Shown piece after piece: positions 46,001-58,180 of a DNA stretch of 64,000 nt; the stretch's first letter is position 1, and every line of letters begins with the position of its first letter. Both the position numbers and the translations under genes were made by a program. Origin of the DNA: Ursus arctos (lineage: Eukaryota; Chordata; Mammalia; Carnivora; Ursidae); contig NW_026622874.1 in NCBI RefSeq assembly GCF_023065955.2, forward strand, positions 26,097,772 to 26,161,771, given 5' to 3'. A model generated the notes under the pieces. That model had not been told where the DNA came from, made no database searches, and saw only the letters and a list, made by a program, of their open reading frames with translations.

Positions 46001-47836
46001 GAGACAAGTGTTTTATAACCTGTTTTGGTACATCTAAAACTATGTAGATTGTTTTTGAGCAAAGATTATAGCTTGTTTTATATTAATTTTATTTTAAGGG
46101 CTTCAAATTTACATTCAAAGCTGTCATTAAAAACAGTCATCAACTCTACATTTTCAAGTACATTCTAAAATCGTTTTCCAAAATCTCTATTCTTTTGTCA
46201 CTGGTACTTGAATTTTCAAAAACCTTACTCTCATGACAATCTATGGATCATCTCCCTGTGGCTTGAGGGAAAGATTTCATCCAGAAATACCAGAAAACTG
46301 GATCTTGGTTTGTTTTCATTCCCCTGAAATTACTGAATTATTATGTAGTGCGTCACACTTCAGCCGGATCATGAGTTCCATTGGCAAAAGCTGCAATAGT
46401 TCCCACCAAGCAAAGAACACGAATTTACTGTAGCAGAAAGCAGCTAACTTCCCAGGTACATGGCGAACCATCTTTTCCTGTAGTTCAGCAGAATAAAACC
46501 AGGACATAATTTAATTTAGCATAACTTTGGTTCCGCTATGCATAATTTTTTTTCCTGGATAGATTAGTAATGTTCAAGCCAATTAATATTTTAAAATATC
46601 CTAGAAAACCTTTTCCTGAAGGTTCATTTCTGGTCATGACACAACAAGTATTTCAAAATAATTGTTGCTTTTTTTTTTCCTAACGTTTACTGGGATTGGA
46701 ATTCAATTTACTTCATCCCTGGTTGAAACTCTCTGATTTGTTATTTTTATTGTACATAGTATTTTAAAAATTGAGTCTCCTCTGTGTTCTCAAGCTGGAA
46801 ACTAGTTCAGTTGGAGTGGTCATAAAGCAGTGGGTAACTAAAGACATTTGTCTGAGTTAGGAGTAGTTACTTTTTGTCCCCTTTACCACTTGAATCTTCT
46901 AGACTGTTTATAGATTGCCTTTCTATTCTTACCTCATTCTCAGTTCTCAAGAAGATAATTCTTCCTATCTTCAGGCCACCTCTGTAGGTGTATGTCTACA
47001 CATAAAAACATACCTAGCCCCATTTTCCTATATCCCTAAAACATTGCAAAAGGAAATTTGTTTTCTTTTTTCTTTCCTGAAGATATTGTGATCAGAAAAA
47101 CACTAGGGACTATTTTTTATTCATGACTCCCATTTGCTTTGCTCTCCGCCAGCTAATCTAAGAGGCCCTGATTGCCTTCACAGTGGCTTTGATACACGCT
47201 AGTGAAAAATGAAGACTAAAAAGAGAATCATGCAAATAACCATTAGAGAGGAGACAAAGAAAAATACCTGAATCGTTGTTATCTTCAGAATGCTTGCAGG
47301 AGTCTACTCGATCAGTGTTTTCAACTCTTGGGGAGTTCCAGACACTTTGAAGAACTATGAACCTCTTCCCTAGAATACAGTGTTATGCATGGAATTTTGA
47401 AAAGTTCATAGATCTGAAGCCCATCTATGGACTGACTCCCCAGGGGTCTGTGGATCCCACTGAAAACCCTTTTTCCTGACTCCTTGTTACAGTGTTTCAA
47501 GAAAGAGAAATCTTTGTTGACTGACCCTATTTTCATAGTTTCAAGTGCTCCTACCAAGTGATATGGGGTGTCACCATGCCTACCTGAAAGAATGAGAGAA
47601 GCAGTTGTTTTTTTTTTTTTTTTGAACCACCGACCACAATTTCAACGGTATCCTGCAGTTTATCACCGATCACCACATGGGGAAATTTTTAAAGAGAGAT
47701 TGGCCAAAAAGCTGGTCTCTGACATCTTTGCCCTCTGATTCTGCTGCCGGACAGAAATGAACCCAGGTGTTCAGTTCTGTATGACTAGTGATGTCTTTTC
47801 ATATGCATTTAGCTTTTTTGACTTTTCAGAGTTCTT
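46001..47836. other. intergenic, unique, no repeats seen
   Basis: There is no gene. A run of T lies at about 47607-47624. I recognise no mobile element. Confidence 0.5.
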
Positions 47837-47878
47837 TCATGGGCATTATTCAATCTGTCATGGGCATTATTCAATCTG
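47837..47878. repeat. 21-bp perfect tandem duplication
   Basis: 'TCATGGGCATTATTCAATCT' plus G is repeated twice without mismatch. Confidence 0.9.
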
Positions 47879-48060
47879 TCACTCCATAGGAATCCTATCA
47901 AGTAGGCAGCACGGGTGTTCATTAAGGCCACTTAAACAAGAATGAATTGAAGATCCACGCAGGTTACTTAAATTGCCCAAGATCACAGAGGTGTGAGTAG
48001 TAGAGCCACAGTTAGGACCAAGTCTACTGACTCTCAGTCCTGTCTATTAGACCACAAAAC
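47879..48060 (-). mobile_element. MIR SINE
   Basis: Antisense MIR: 'AATCCTATCAAGTAGGCAGC', 'AAATTGCCCAAGATCACAGA', 'AGTAGTAGAGCCACAGTTAG', 'CAAGTCTACTGACTCTCAGT'. Confidence 0.65.
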
Positions 48061-49004
48061 ACTTGTACAGTTTTGAAGCTCTTCTCCATTCAATCCACAG
48101 AGATTTTTTCAGAGCCTGCTGAATGACAGACACTGTTCCAGGCCACTGTCGTTCCCTCTTCCCGTTGTCATGGATATTTAGAATTACATGATGTTATTTC
48201 CAGATATTGCATGAGGTATCTTGAAAAGTCTCATAGAAATTCATAAATTACTTACGAAAAACGAAATCTTTTAAACCTACTCTAACTATGTCTCAAATAA
48301 AGATGTAAGAAGTCAGCCAATTGGCCACATCTTGTTATCTCTTAGGCTCGTCAGGTAGAAGGATAGCAACCAAAGTATAATATCTGGAATTGTATCTATT
48401 ATATCCTTTTTTTTTAACGTTTCAGCATTTTCCAGCTAAAAGGTTGCTATAATCAAGTGAACCTTTCTATTAAATAGGTATTTCTTCGCTTCCTGCCAGG
48501 TTTAACTGCTTGGCTATGGGTTATTATTCCGTGTACAGTACGGCATCTCCGAGGGTTAATGAGCAATGTGCATGATTATAGCAGAGCTGAGCTTGAGTTG
48601 CAGAAGGGGTCAGTGCCCAGGCTAATACATGCTTCAGTTGAACATGAAGACTTTCAATTGTTTATTTAACATTTAACAGCTGAAGCCTGAAAGCTTTCAT
48701 CAGACTTCAAGTCCCCCAGAAATCCCCTTCATAAATAAATGTTTATCACAGAATAGGTATGTAACCCACCAACTACAATATAGTAATAAACATATTGAGT
48801 TTAAATATTTGTGCATGAGTCTCAAATCCCAAATCCTAAGGTATTTTGGATTAAATGTTTCAAGAGTAGTTACCATATTGTATTTGATCCATTCTAAGGC
48901 ACACTTTTTTTTGGTTGGTGACACATAAACTAATGTGTCTTATAATCGATACGTCTTAACTTCAAGGATGTAGCAGTAATTATACCTTTTGTACAAGACT
49001 CTGC
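48061..49004. other. intergenic, candidate conserved block
   Basis: There is no gene. The interval 48480-48720 is free of repeats and carries homeodomain-type cores such as 'GGGTTAATGAGCAATGTGCA', which makes it a candidate regulatory element for LHX4. This is inference only. Confidence 0.35.
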
Positions 49005-49185
49005 ACGAGCATCTTAATTGAACCTCAGAATAATTGTAAAAGTAGAAATAATTGGTATTTTCTCTGTTTTGCAAATGAGGGAATTAAAACTCAGAACTGT
49101 CAGGGAAACTGTCCGAGGTTCTATAAATAGAAATAGTAAGCGTGCTCATCTTTTTATGGGCTTTATTATAGGTAAAGCACTTCAA
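49005..49185 (-). mobile_element. MIR SINE fragment
   Basis: 'AATTGAACCTCAGAATAATT', 'GTTTTGCAAATGAGGGAATT' and 'AAAACTCAGAACTGTCAGGG' follow the antisense MIR order. Confidence 0.55.
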
Positions 49186-52100
49186 TCTACATGATCTTAT
49201 TTTTTTTTTTCAGAATCAGGGTGATTATCCAAGCTTCGCGATACCAAGTCAAAAAGTTTTCCCTGCACCACATTATCAGGATAAGCTACAGTGGAAACAA
49301 AAGCAGCCATACTCAAAGGTACATTAATAATCGAGCCTCTTCATGGATTTTATATATACACATTGGACTTTGTCCTAGGGCATAAAAAGCTTTCAGTGCA
49401 ATCTGTTGTAATCATGTGATTTGAAAATTACGGTCATTATTGGAGCTTTGCCATAAGCATCTGTAGTATCCTTCGTCAGAGAGATTTGGGGCCAAAGTAT
49501 AGTGCTTATCAGACCGATAATAATAATCACCTTCCTTGTCGTACTCATCACCGGTTTAGCATGCACCAGCGATGGTCCATTTTTCAAATATGCATTAATT
49601 GGTGTTACACTGAAGCATTGAACAGCAAAAGCTATCTAACCTCATCTTCATTCACTTGTCCTTAAAATATTCTTGTCACGCTCCTCCCTGGAAAGCAGAA
49701 CTTAATGGTTTGTTCACCAGTAGTTACTGGAAATTTGTGGCTTTTTATTTCTTACTATTTTTATTTTTACATATAAATTCTTCAAAACTTTCTTTCCTGT
49801 GTTTTGTCATATCACTTTTCTTGGCACAATTATAAATGTCGTTATCTTACATTTTTTACTGTCTCTTCTTTGGGGATTCATGTACTGAAGTCACTTCTGA
49901 AGGTGTGTCCCGTCCTCCAGCAACAGGAAACCTCCAGGCCCCAAAAGCTAGATGGGGTTAGTCGTAAGGTGCGTGCTAGTTTGTGCTCAAGACAGAAGCT
50001 TCCTTTCTGATATTCTTCCTACATGGTCTTAGAAGGAACGAACGCAAGTTTGCAATAGAACTCTGAGGTTAAAGGCCAGATGGGAAACATCCCAGGAGCT
50101 GCCCCTCGTCACATTCGTTTGCCTCGCGGTGGAGCTCACTGCCCCCAGTGTGGGCGTCTCTGATCAGTGGGGAAATGCCCTGTCGGACCTGGGGCTCCTG
50201 CCTGCGGCGGGTGTGAGAGCGTTAGGACTGGAGCACGGCCTCCCTCGGGGCCGCGCGAGGCAGCAGCAACGAATTCATCACCTACACTGCAGCCAGGATT
50301 TATTTGTCCTCTCACTTGTGTAGCAATCCTGGTTTCCATTTTCATATTTAGAAGGTAAGTTCAGTTGATGGACACTTTGTGTAATAAAAAGCTCTTTCAA
50401 AGTACGTGCGCGCACACACAGGCTAGAGAGTGGCACCGCCGATGCCCGTGGCTTTCACGGAGTACATCTGTGGGGCCGGAGCTTAGGCCTGGATATGTTT
50501 ATAGCACTTTAGCTCCGTTTCTGAGTTTGGAACCCTTCCAAAAAAAGAAGAGAGAGACATATATTATTGTTTATAATCTGCTTTATTCCGCCAAACCTTA
50601 ACTGAACAGACCTGTGGATTGCTGTTTAAATCCCTCAGTGCCTTTAACTACTGACACAGAAAGTGGTTAATGTGCATGCTAAACGAAGCTTGGCATCCAC
50701 TCCAGGAAATCACTTTAATTGAGGAGCATTAAATGTTAAAATGATTCTAAAAAAAGAATAAAGCCAGCACACATATTGAGTCTAAAAGTCCTGGCCCATC
50801 AGTAATAAAGATTCCTGGTCACCATATCCCTCTAGCCTGGGTGAGCTTAAGCCGTGCAGTTGACAGGTGTCGAAAAAGTGACTTTCAGTTCCCTAGGTCA
50901 CTATCTGCAGTCCGCCCAGGAGCTGGCCAGCAGGCAGCCAACCTTCAAGGGCTCCACTTTAGAGGAGGGGAGGGAGCTGTCAACTTTATAGATGTTTGTT
51001 TTTCTGGAATAATAAGCTGGTCCCAGGTGACTAAAATATGAGATTTAACCCCAAAGTCCTTGCCTGGGTTTTCCGTTGCTATGCTGAAGCCATCTGTTGA
51101 AACCTATTTACCATTTTAATGACCTTTTTAAAAAAAAAACTGCTTATTTCCAGCTCTAAGTGTGTGCCAAGACCACTTTTTTTGGGTCTGTATTTTATCT
51201 TTCAGGAAGTAATTCCCAGCCTTTCCAAAATCCCCAAACCCCTCCCAACCAACCGGAGATCCTGGTCCAGGGTTGGCAGCAAATGAGAGAAAGACAAACC
51301 TTAAAAACAAAAACAAAACTTTCCCCAGCTCCAGAGACAGCCCAGCCTGTATCAGGCTTGAAAATTCCGGCTGGTTCGGTGGTCTGCCCAACAACCAGAA
51401 GAACGAATAAAGCACGTGGGTACCTTTTCCTCTGAGGAGCCCCCTTCAGGAAAGGAAGAATGTGTATCCTGTCAGGGGTGTCCTGTGCCTTGTTCGTTTA
51501 ATTACAGAATAACATACCAGTTAATAGCATAGCAGAGACCAGGGTTTGTGCTCAACGGGGCAGATGGCAAAAGGAAAAATCACCAAAGGAAAGGGTTCTA
51601 AAGGAAGATCCTGAAGTCACACTGGACAAGAACGACAGAAGAAAACAAACGCAGAATCATACGGGGACGGGTGTTAATGCAAAGGCCCACGCCCACTTTC
51701 TCCGGAAGGGTGCCGTCCACGCTCCGAGGGCCGGAGTGGATCATCTAGAAGATTTGTGTGTAACAGTTTGGATGGCTTAGTTTTATTACTCCTTTTTAAA
51801 TATAATTTAAAATTATTTCCTTTTCTTAATGACCTGGCCCCATTTTAGAAACACTGCGGTTTTGCTCCAGCAGCAGTGGCCACCGCCTTCTTCCCCGAGG
51901 CCACCAAACCGCACTCCGCAGCCCAGCAAGCACCCCGCCCTCCTTCGCTCGCCATCCCCCGCCCCGCGGGCAGAGGACAGTATGAAGACCGCGCCAGGAG
52001 TTCCAAATGATGAAACTGAAACAGGCTTCTTCTAAAGAGGTATAGACCGTAAAGGACAATTTTGAAACTGCCTCAAATAGCAAATCTAAGGAAATACATT

Positions 52101-53365
52101 CAGATGGGTTAAGGATCACCTCTCGTGATTTTACTTCTAGTTTGGCAATCAGCGAAAGTTTACAACACAATAATTAGCCTTTGATCTCTTACTATCCTTT
52201 TCTGATTTTAGCTGAGTCCAATCCTACGCCCAAGGAGAAAGAAAGAAAAGCAGTGAAAACACGAATGTTGAGCCTTCATTCGCCCTCTTGAGTTTGTGTC
52301 TGACTTTAGTCTGGCCGGGGATTTCTCTCCTATATTCTTCTTGCAGCTTTTTGAAAAGCCACTGTCAGAAAATCACACTGCGCAGGAGCTGGTTCCTAGT
52401 GACCAAGCCAAAGGGAAGAAAAAAAAAAAAAATTAGAGAATCAGATCCTCCGCTTCCTTTGTGAGCTGAGAACGCATCTCGTAATTCCAAAAAGTTACAG
52501 ATTGGCATCGTGGTGGCAGCTGTGCACGCAGAGCACAGAGCGGAGATGGATTGTCAGCCTGATATCCTCGAAACGGTTGCCAGCCTCCTGAGAGCAAAGG
52601 CTCCGTGTAGACCGGCTGACGACGAGGGGTTTGAGGGTGGAAGACTCGAGACGTGCTGTGTAGTGCGCACACTAGCCGAATTCTCGGGGCCCGTCACTAG
52701 TGCCTCGGGAATGCTCAGATGTACTCATCTGAGAGCATCTGAGAGCAGCAGAGCCCTTCACAGCCGCTTTGCGACTCTCCCTCTCAACCACCCAAGGGAC
52801 TGGGCTAGTGGAGGAAACAAGTCCTCGTGTCCAGCACCTGCTGCCATCCTCCACCAGCACCCCCACTCCCACGTGATGCCCTTATCTTCACCCATCCTGG
52901 CCGCCTTCCTCAGCCTAATTCCCTCTCCTGATGGCAGAGATTTGGGTCTTCACTAAAAGACCTTCAAGCCCCCCAAGGATCTCGCTGTATGTCTGCCCGG
53001 GAGGCAGTGTCTTTCCTGGGTGACGGTGTGGACCGTGGGGCACAGCACGCGTCCAGGGGTTACGGAGAGTCAGGACAAGCTGGTGGCAGCACTGGACTGC
53101 GGACGCAGGAGTCCAGAGCCCAGCCCCCCTCCCTTGCCCCCAAGCAAGCTGTACTTGTGGGCAGTGCTGCTCACAAAATAGGATGACAGAAGCTGACGCT
53201 CCCTCTGTCTAAGGAGTCTTGAACTACCTCCCCGAGGGCCGCGGGAGAGCGAGGATCTACCACATGGCTGAGTTTGCTGTGCCCATTCTCCCTCGGCGGA
53301 CTCCATCAGCACTTGGCTAGTAGAACTCTCTGCGGTGGTTGAAGGGCTTGTGTCTGTGGGTCCAA
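49186..53365. other. intergenic, unique, GC content rising
   Basis: There is no convincing gene. Open frames of up to 148 codons (for example 52510-52956) lie on both strands, overlap each other and have no recognisable similarity. GC content rises from about 50 kb rightwards. The interval 50560-50800 carries several TAAT/ATTA cores in repeat-free sequence. A short A run lies at 52422-52434. Confidence 0.45.
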
Positions 53366-53535
53366 ATACAGTAGCTCCCGGCCACCCGCAGTACTGAGCG
53401 CTTGAAACAGAGCCCGCATGAGGAGCGAAACTTGCAGTTTTATTGAATATGAACCGTTTAAAGGGAAATAGCCACGTGTGACTAGTAGCTGCCATATGGG
53501 GCAGTGCACCTCTGTTTGGGATCTTCTCTTCAAAT
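53366..53535. mobile_element. DNA-transposon remnant (hAT-like MITE)
   Basis: 'AGTAGCTCCCGGCCACCCGC', 'ACTGAGCGCTTGAAACAGAG' and 'AAATAGCCACGTGTGACTAG', then 'GCTGCCATATGGGGCAG', match a known non-autonomous element with the palindrome-like '...gccacatgtggctagtggctaccgtattggac...' ends. The family name is uncertain. Confidence 0.5.
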
Positions 53536-54178
53536 AAAACCAATCACTAATGGAAAAAGCACTCTGAGTTTTTCCTAGATGGAAGCCCAGCTCGAAAGAA
53601 ATCGGAGGACTGTGAGTTTTGTTGATGAAAGAAGCCGTGTTGCTTTTCCCACCCCCGCTAACCTTCGGGTTCCACACGCCGCTAACACCCCTTGCAGAGA
53701 AGAAAGCCGAATGAAGGTTTTTCTAGAAGAGCTCATCGAGGAGCCCTGATGACTCTGCGAAGGTGTTTCTATCCCTCGGTCCACCTCTCACCCAGATACA
53801 GATGTTTGCACATACTTCTTCTAGGGAGAACATGTTTAAGTGGGAAGGACTTCTCAAATGCAGCAGGACAAACAGTAACCAAGATTATGTGGTCAGTGGG
53901 TTTTCCCTGCCCATCCCCCAAGTTTAGGAGCAGAGGATTGGGTCCCAGGAAATTGCTGCCAGAAAACCAGAGCACTTCCTCTAATCGAACCTTTATTGAG
54001 CACTTGTGGTATTCATGCTGTAAGTCGTTCTGGCATTCGGATTGTATTTTGGGTTTCCTTCCAGTAGTGAAAGGACCCCATGTCAGCTCAGCTTTTTGTC
54101 CTAATTATATCAAGAGAAAAAACGTCCAGAGAACGAAAATGAAAAGCAAGACACATCCGCTTCTAAAGAATTTCCATA

Positions 54179-54184
54179 TTTATT
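54179..54184 (-). terminator. LHX4: LHX4 distal poly(A) signal (candidate)
   Basis: AATAAA on the minus strand within 'TCAAATAAATATGG'. It lies about 4.5 kb after the stop codon and is the last such signal I noted in the LHX4-side sequence. Confidence 0.5.
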
Positions 54185-54816
54185 TGACATAATTTTACCA
54201 TACACGTCTCATGCCAACACACAGGAGGCACATACAAACGAACGCACCAGCTTCTGTGTTCCAAAGTCACATGGCAATAAATAGGGATGGGTGGGTCCTT
54301 TTTTTTAATTTTTTTATTTTTTCCAGGAAATGAGACTTCATGTTTCTTTTGAACTGTACAAAATTTACACTGCCAAGGGTGAGGGCAACGATCCAGAGCT
54401 TAGGGGATCTGGGGCTTTGAGGTCTGAATGCAAGTTCAGAGCAGCTTCTGGGTCCCTGCAGCCCTGAACCCACGTGTTTGGCTGAACACAGTCCTCAAGT
54501 GGGGAAGTACAAATGGTTCCTGTCTCTAGGTGGGCAGCAGACGAGAGTGGGGGTGTCCTTCTCTGTCCACCTGTGCTCTGCCTCCCTAAGGAAAGGAATG
54601 CTTGGCACACCTCCCAGACCTGCAGCTGCCTCCTCACCAGAGCTCGCAGCATGAAACTGTGCTTTCCGTGGGGTCCTACCAAGCAGTGTGTGGGTGGGAT
54701 GGCTTTGCCGTGCTCTCTCTTTTTGGCTCCAGTCACCGTGTTAGAGCAATTGGAGCAACTACTGCAAAAAGGGCCAACGGACCAATCCAAGAAAGAGAGA
54801 GCCAGTGATGTGCTTT

Positions 54817-54822
54817 TTTATT
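54817..54822 (-). terminator. LHX4: AATAAA in LHX4 3' UTR
   Basis: Minus-strand AATAAA ('AGCTAAATAAAAAGCAC') about 640 nt before the distal signal. It is a possible alternative poly(A) site. Confidence 0.3.
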
Positions 54823-55374
54823 TAGCTTTCAGCACGCCCAGAGCCCGTCAGCAGCAGCCAATAAAACAAAACTCATTTCCGCTTAATTGAATTTTTCTTC
54901 ATCTCACGGTTTCCAATTTTTAAAGTGCAATGTTTAAAAATGAGCCTCCTCAGTCCTTCCAGCCCCTGCTGGCTGAGGAGGTATGGTCATTATTTCCGTG
55001 GTTATGACCGAGTTGTCAGTCGTGGTGCATGGGAGGGGTCACATGGGAGCGTGGGGGCCAGACGTGCCCTGTCAGAGGGCTTCTGCTCAGCTGAAGCCTT
55101 AGAGCCCCTCCTGCCAGGAGGCAGTTATCTCACGATAACCAGCTTGAGCTTCACAGCCATTAATGTCTTTTGTTCTACAGACTTCTCACACTTTTTGCAA
55201 TGTGAACTTCATTATGAAGATCTAATGGCCCCAGTGATCTTACTAGATTTCGTGTTTTACGCTGGCGAAAAAACAAAAACAAAAAGACCAAGTTTTAAAG
55301 ACACCCCACAATGCTTTTCTTACATCTTGTTCTCTTTCCCTAATGTTTCACTGTACTCGTTCGCAGGAGTCATG

Positions 55375-55500
55375 TTAGCTGATTTTCATTTTATAGTCAT
55401 AACTACCAGATGGGGCAGGAAAGAGAAAGCGCGAAGATGGAGAGGGGTTGGCCTCGAGTTGCACAGCAAGTCCCTGCAAGGAGCCAGGCTCCCCAGCAAT
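55375..55500 (-). mobile_element. MIR-like fragment
   Basis: 'GATTTTCATTTTATAGTCAT', 'GAGTTGCACAGCAAGTCCCT' and 'GGAGCCAGGCTCC' follow the antisense MIR middle region, diverged. Confidence 0.45.
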
Positions 55501-57120
55501 GTGATTTACCTAGAGGGCAGCTTAGCCCTTGGATTTGGTATTTCCTCTATGCTTTTCTTCTCGGCAAATGTAGATTCTTCCGTAGCCACTCAGGTCCCAT
55601 TTTTGCTCATACCAGTTACCCCTGGAAACTTGGGGGCGGGGTGTTTTTCTTTCTGCCTTTAATTTGCTCCTGGATTCAGAAGCCACCTACCCTAAGGTCT
55701 ACCAGCCAGGCGCTGCAGATAAGGGTTGCTAGTTCATTGCCCTCCTAGAGCCAAAGACAGACCCAAATATTGTAAATGCCTCTAGAAGTTCTCATTTCAT
55801 TTTGATAATTCATCCCTATCGTTTTAGTAAGGAGGAAACCACTCCCACGGAGCACCTTGTACCTCAGTACTAGACTAGTACTGTCATATTAGAGTATCAC
55901 CATAATGAGCGCTAGACGAGTGCCTTTACGAGACCCTCAAGGTGATGCTCTATTCTTCTCCCTCTCTGAGCCGCAGAAGAGCCAAGGAATAGTCTTGGCA
56001 TGTGATGGCTCCCTGGTGGCCCTGGCCCACCCGTACGCTAACCTCACTTGCAAGGAGACCCACTTCCAATCTGAGGCCTCTGGTGGCTCCTCTTCTAGAT
56101 GAGACACCAGTGCTTGCTGCTTTCTGGGGAGGTGGCCCCAGGGAACTCGTTCAGGCCACTCCAGCTTTCTGGCCAGTGCTCTCGAAAGGGCTCTTCAAGG
56201 CAGCCGACCCCACCACAACCGCAGGCTGCTAGCACCGTCGGCTGCACGGCTCGCTGTGCGGCGGGAGACTTAGGCTAGTAGCGGGAACGCGGACAGCCTC
56301 CCGTTCTCCCACCGCTGAATCGGGAGTGAGCACGAGGAAGTCACATACAAGACCAAAACCAGGTCAACTTCAGCTGATCTTAAAAAACCAGTGGCACACA
56401 GAGAGGGGGCCTGTCTCTCTAAAGAGTCTGCCCTCCCGGCACTGTACGCATGACAAATGTGAAGTGCCTCTGACGTCTCATGAGTCACTAGGCCAAATAG
56501 TCAAGCCGAGATAGCGGTCTGCGTGGGACAGTGTGTCACTGGTTCACGGCCCGACACTGTCTTTCTCCTGCGTCCTGCAAGCAGCCTGCAAAGACTAGTG
56601 TGTGGAAGAAGCTGTCCTCCAAAAGGACAGTTGTGTCTTCCTTTCCCTCACACGGCTTATCTTGCATGTGTGTCCCCGCTCCCACTCCCAGCGTCCCCAC
56701 TACTGGCGAATTCCCAGGAGCAACCTGACACCCCCCCCCCCCCACCGGGAGCCTGAAGAAGTCTACGTTTGTAGACTCTGCAAGCAAAAATCACAGCAGC
56801 GGCAGCACACCAAAAATAATGGGACAATCCGAACGGATCGGAGCAAAGGTGATCCCAGGAATTCACTGACTACCTCTTTTCGAGAAGCTTGACTGACCTC
56901 AGTTTAGTCCTGGAAAGGAGTCTCCAGTACATGCAGCAGCCAAAAGAAGTGTTTTATGTCTTCCTTTAGCCTGCCCGCCGTGTGCCTGAATCCCGTGGTC
57001 CTCAAAAGGTGACGGAGCGCTCACAGAAGGAAGGGTGCCCCGTCACTTCGTGTGAGAGAAAGGCAATGCCTTCTCACCCTTCCCTGCTCTCTTGTTTAAG
57101 AAAATGGAGGCTGAACCACC

Positions 57121-57480
57121 ATCTCCCAAGGGGACCGGACTGACGCCCCCCGCGCCCCCGCAGCGTGCCCGGGGTACTTCCCGACCCGCCGAGGTGCGGT
57201 AAGGTAGGAGCTGCGGCACCACTCGCTCACCCCGGCGGTTCCCCGCGTGGGGCCTGCAGACCGCGGGGCAGGGCTGGGGGCGGGGGCAGCTCAACGAGCC
57301 CCTGCCGCAGGCCTCAGGCTGCGTGAGGCGTCAGAGCAAACCTGCAAGCTGACGGTCGTCGCCGCCGCTGGCTGCAGAGCTCGGCCTTACGGAGCGCAGG
57401 CCGGGGACGCCACAGGGCCAGGCCGAGCCCAGGCAGCAGCCCAGGGAGATGCGGCCCAAGAACCACTTGGGACCCTTTGG
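57121..57480. promoter_or_regulatory. CpG-rich island inside LHX4 3' UTR
   Basis: By eye I count about 35 CpG dinucleotides in 360 bp, far above the surrounding sequence, with long G/C stretches such as 'ACGCCCCCCGCGCCCCCGCA'. A weaker CpG-rich patch follows at 57600-57740. No known promoter is expected here. It could be an antisense or intragenic regulatory island or a GC-rich 3' UTR segment. Confidence 0.6.
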
Positions 57481-58068
57481 ACGCTCCCTAGTGATTCCTC
57501 CCAACCAAGACAGGCCAAAAAGCATGACTAGTTCTTGGAAGATTCCAGAACTGTCCAATTGAGTCAGCTAGCACAGAGAAAGCTCTCGTTTTTCAAGGGC
57601 TGGGGCGGGCTGACTGCCGGTGGGGTGGGCTCGCAAGCTCAGGTACGCCAGCGCCTGCCAAGCAGACTCCAGGCCGCCTCGGCCTGCGGGATGGGGAGCT
57701 CTGCGACGCACGTCTGCCGACGGCTAAGCGGACGGCACGTCTAAAATCCACATGCGCCTGCACGCTTGCACTGATTGTCGTTCTGTCCTGTCCGTATTTT
57801 AGCTTTGATCACCTTGTAACCCACAGCCTGTCTTGTGGAATAAATGGTACGAGCAAATTAAAAAGGCACAGTGTGCACCGAGGGGACTCGTCGGGCAGTC
57901 GCTGTGATGGTCCAGGGCTACTCAGCTCCAGCCTGAGTCACCTGCAAGGAAAACCACTTCTTGCCATCAGGGATTCAGTGATAGGGACGGGATTTCTAAA
58001 AAACCCAAACTGACAAATATTGTCTGGCTTGTATTTCTGGGCAGGGAAGAAGTCATATTTTTCACAGC

Positions 58069-58111
58069 AAAAAAAAAAAAAAAAAAAAAAGAAGAAGAAG
58101 AAGAAGAAGAA
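58069..58111. repeat. A22 followed by (GAA)7
   Basis: On the + strand, 22 A are followed by seven GAA units. In LHX4 sense orientation this reads (UUC)7 U22, about 570 nt after the stop. Confidence 0.95.
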
Positions 58112-58174
58112 TGGGACATTTTCAATATCAAACGGTGGCCATCAAAGTTTTCACTGACCTTTAATAAGTGACCT

Positions 58175-58180
58175 TTTATT
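58175..58180 (-). terminator. LHX4: LHX4 proximal poly(A) signal (candidate)
   Basis: Minus-strand AATAAA ('GAAAATAAAAGGTCAC') about 500 nt after the stop. It is followed some 65 nt downstream by the U-rich (UUC)7U22 tract, an arrangement compatible with a working cleavage signal. Confidence 0.4.

Noticed and set aside
52510..52956. 148-codon open frame in the spacer
   Set aside because: Overlaps another open frame on the opposite strand, has no homology I recognise, and lies in GC-rich sequence where stops are rarer.
53692..54192. 166-codon open frame between the two genes
   Set aside because: No recognisable domain; it ends exactly in the AT-rich poly(A) signal zone of LHX4, so it is probably chance.
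57839..57844. Plus-strand AATAAA as the end of a longer ACBD6 transcript
   Set aside because: It is nearly 14 kb past the stop codon and there is a good signal 108 nt after the stop; no evidence of connecting exons.
58069..58111. Poly(A) run as the tail of a processed pseudogene
   Set aside because: The sequence before it (57.8-58.07 kb) shows no gene-like reading frame and no flanking duplication was found; it is treated as a microsatellite.
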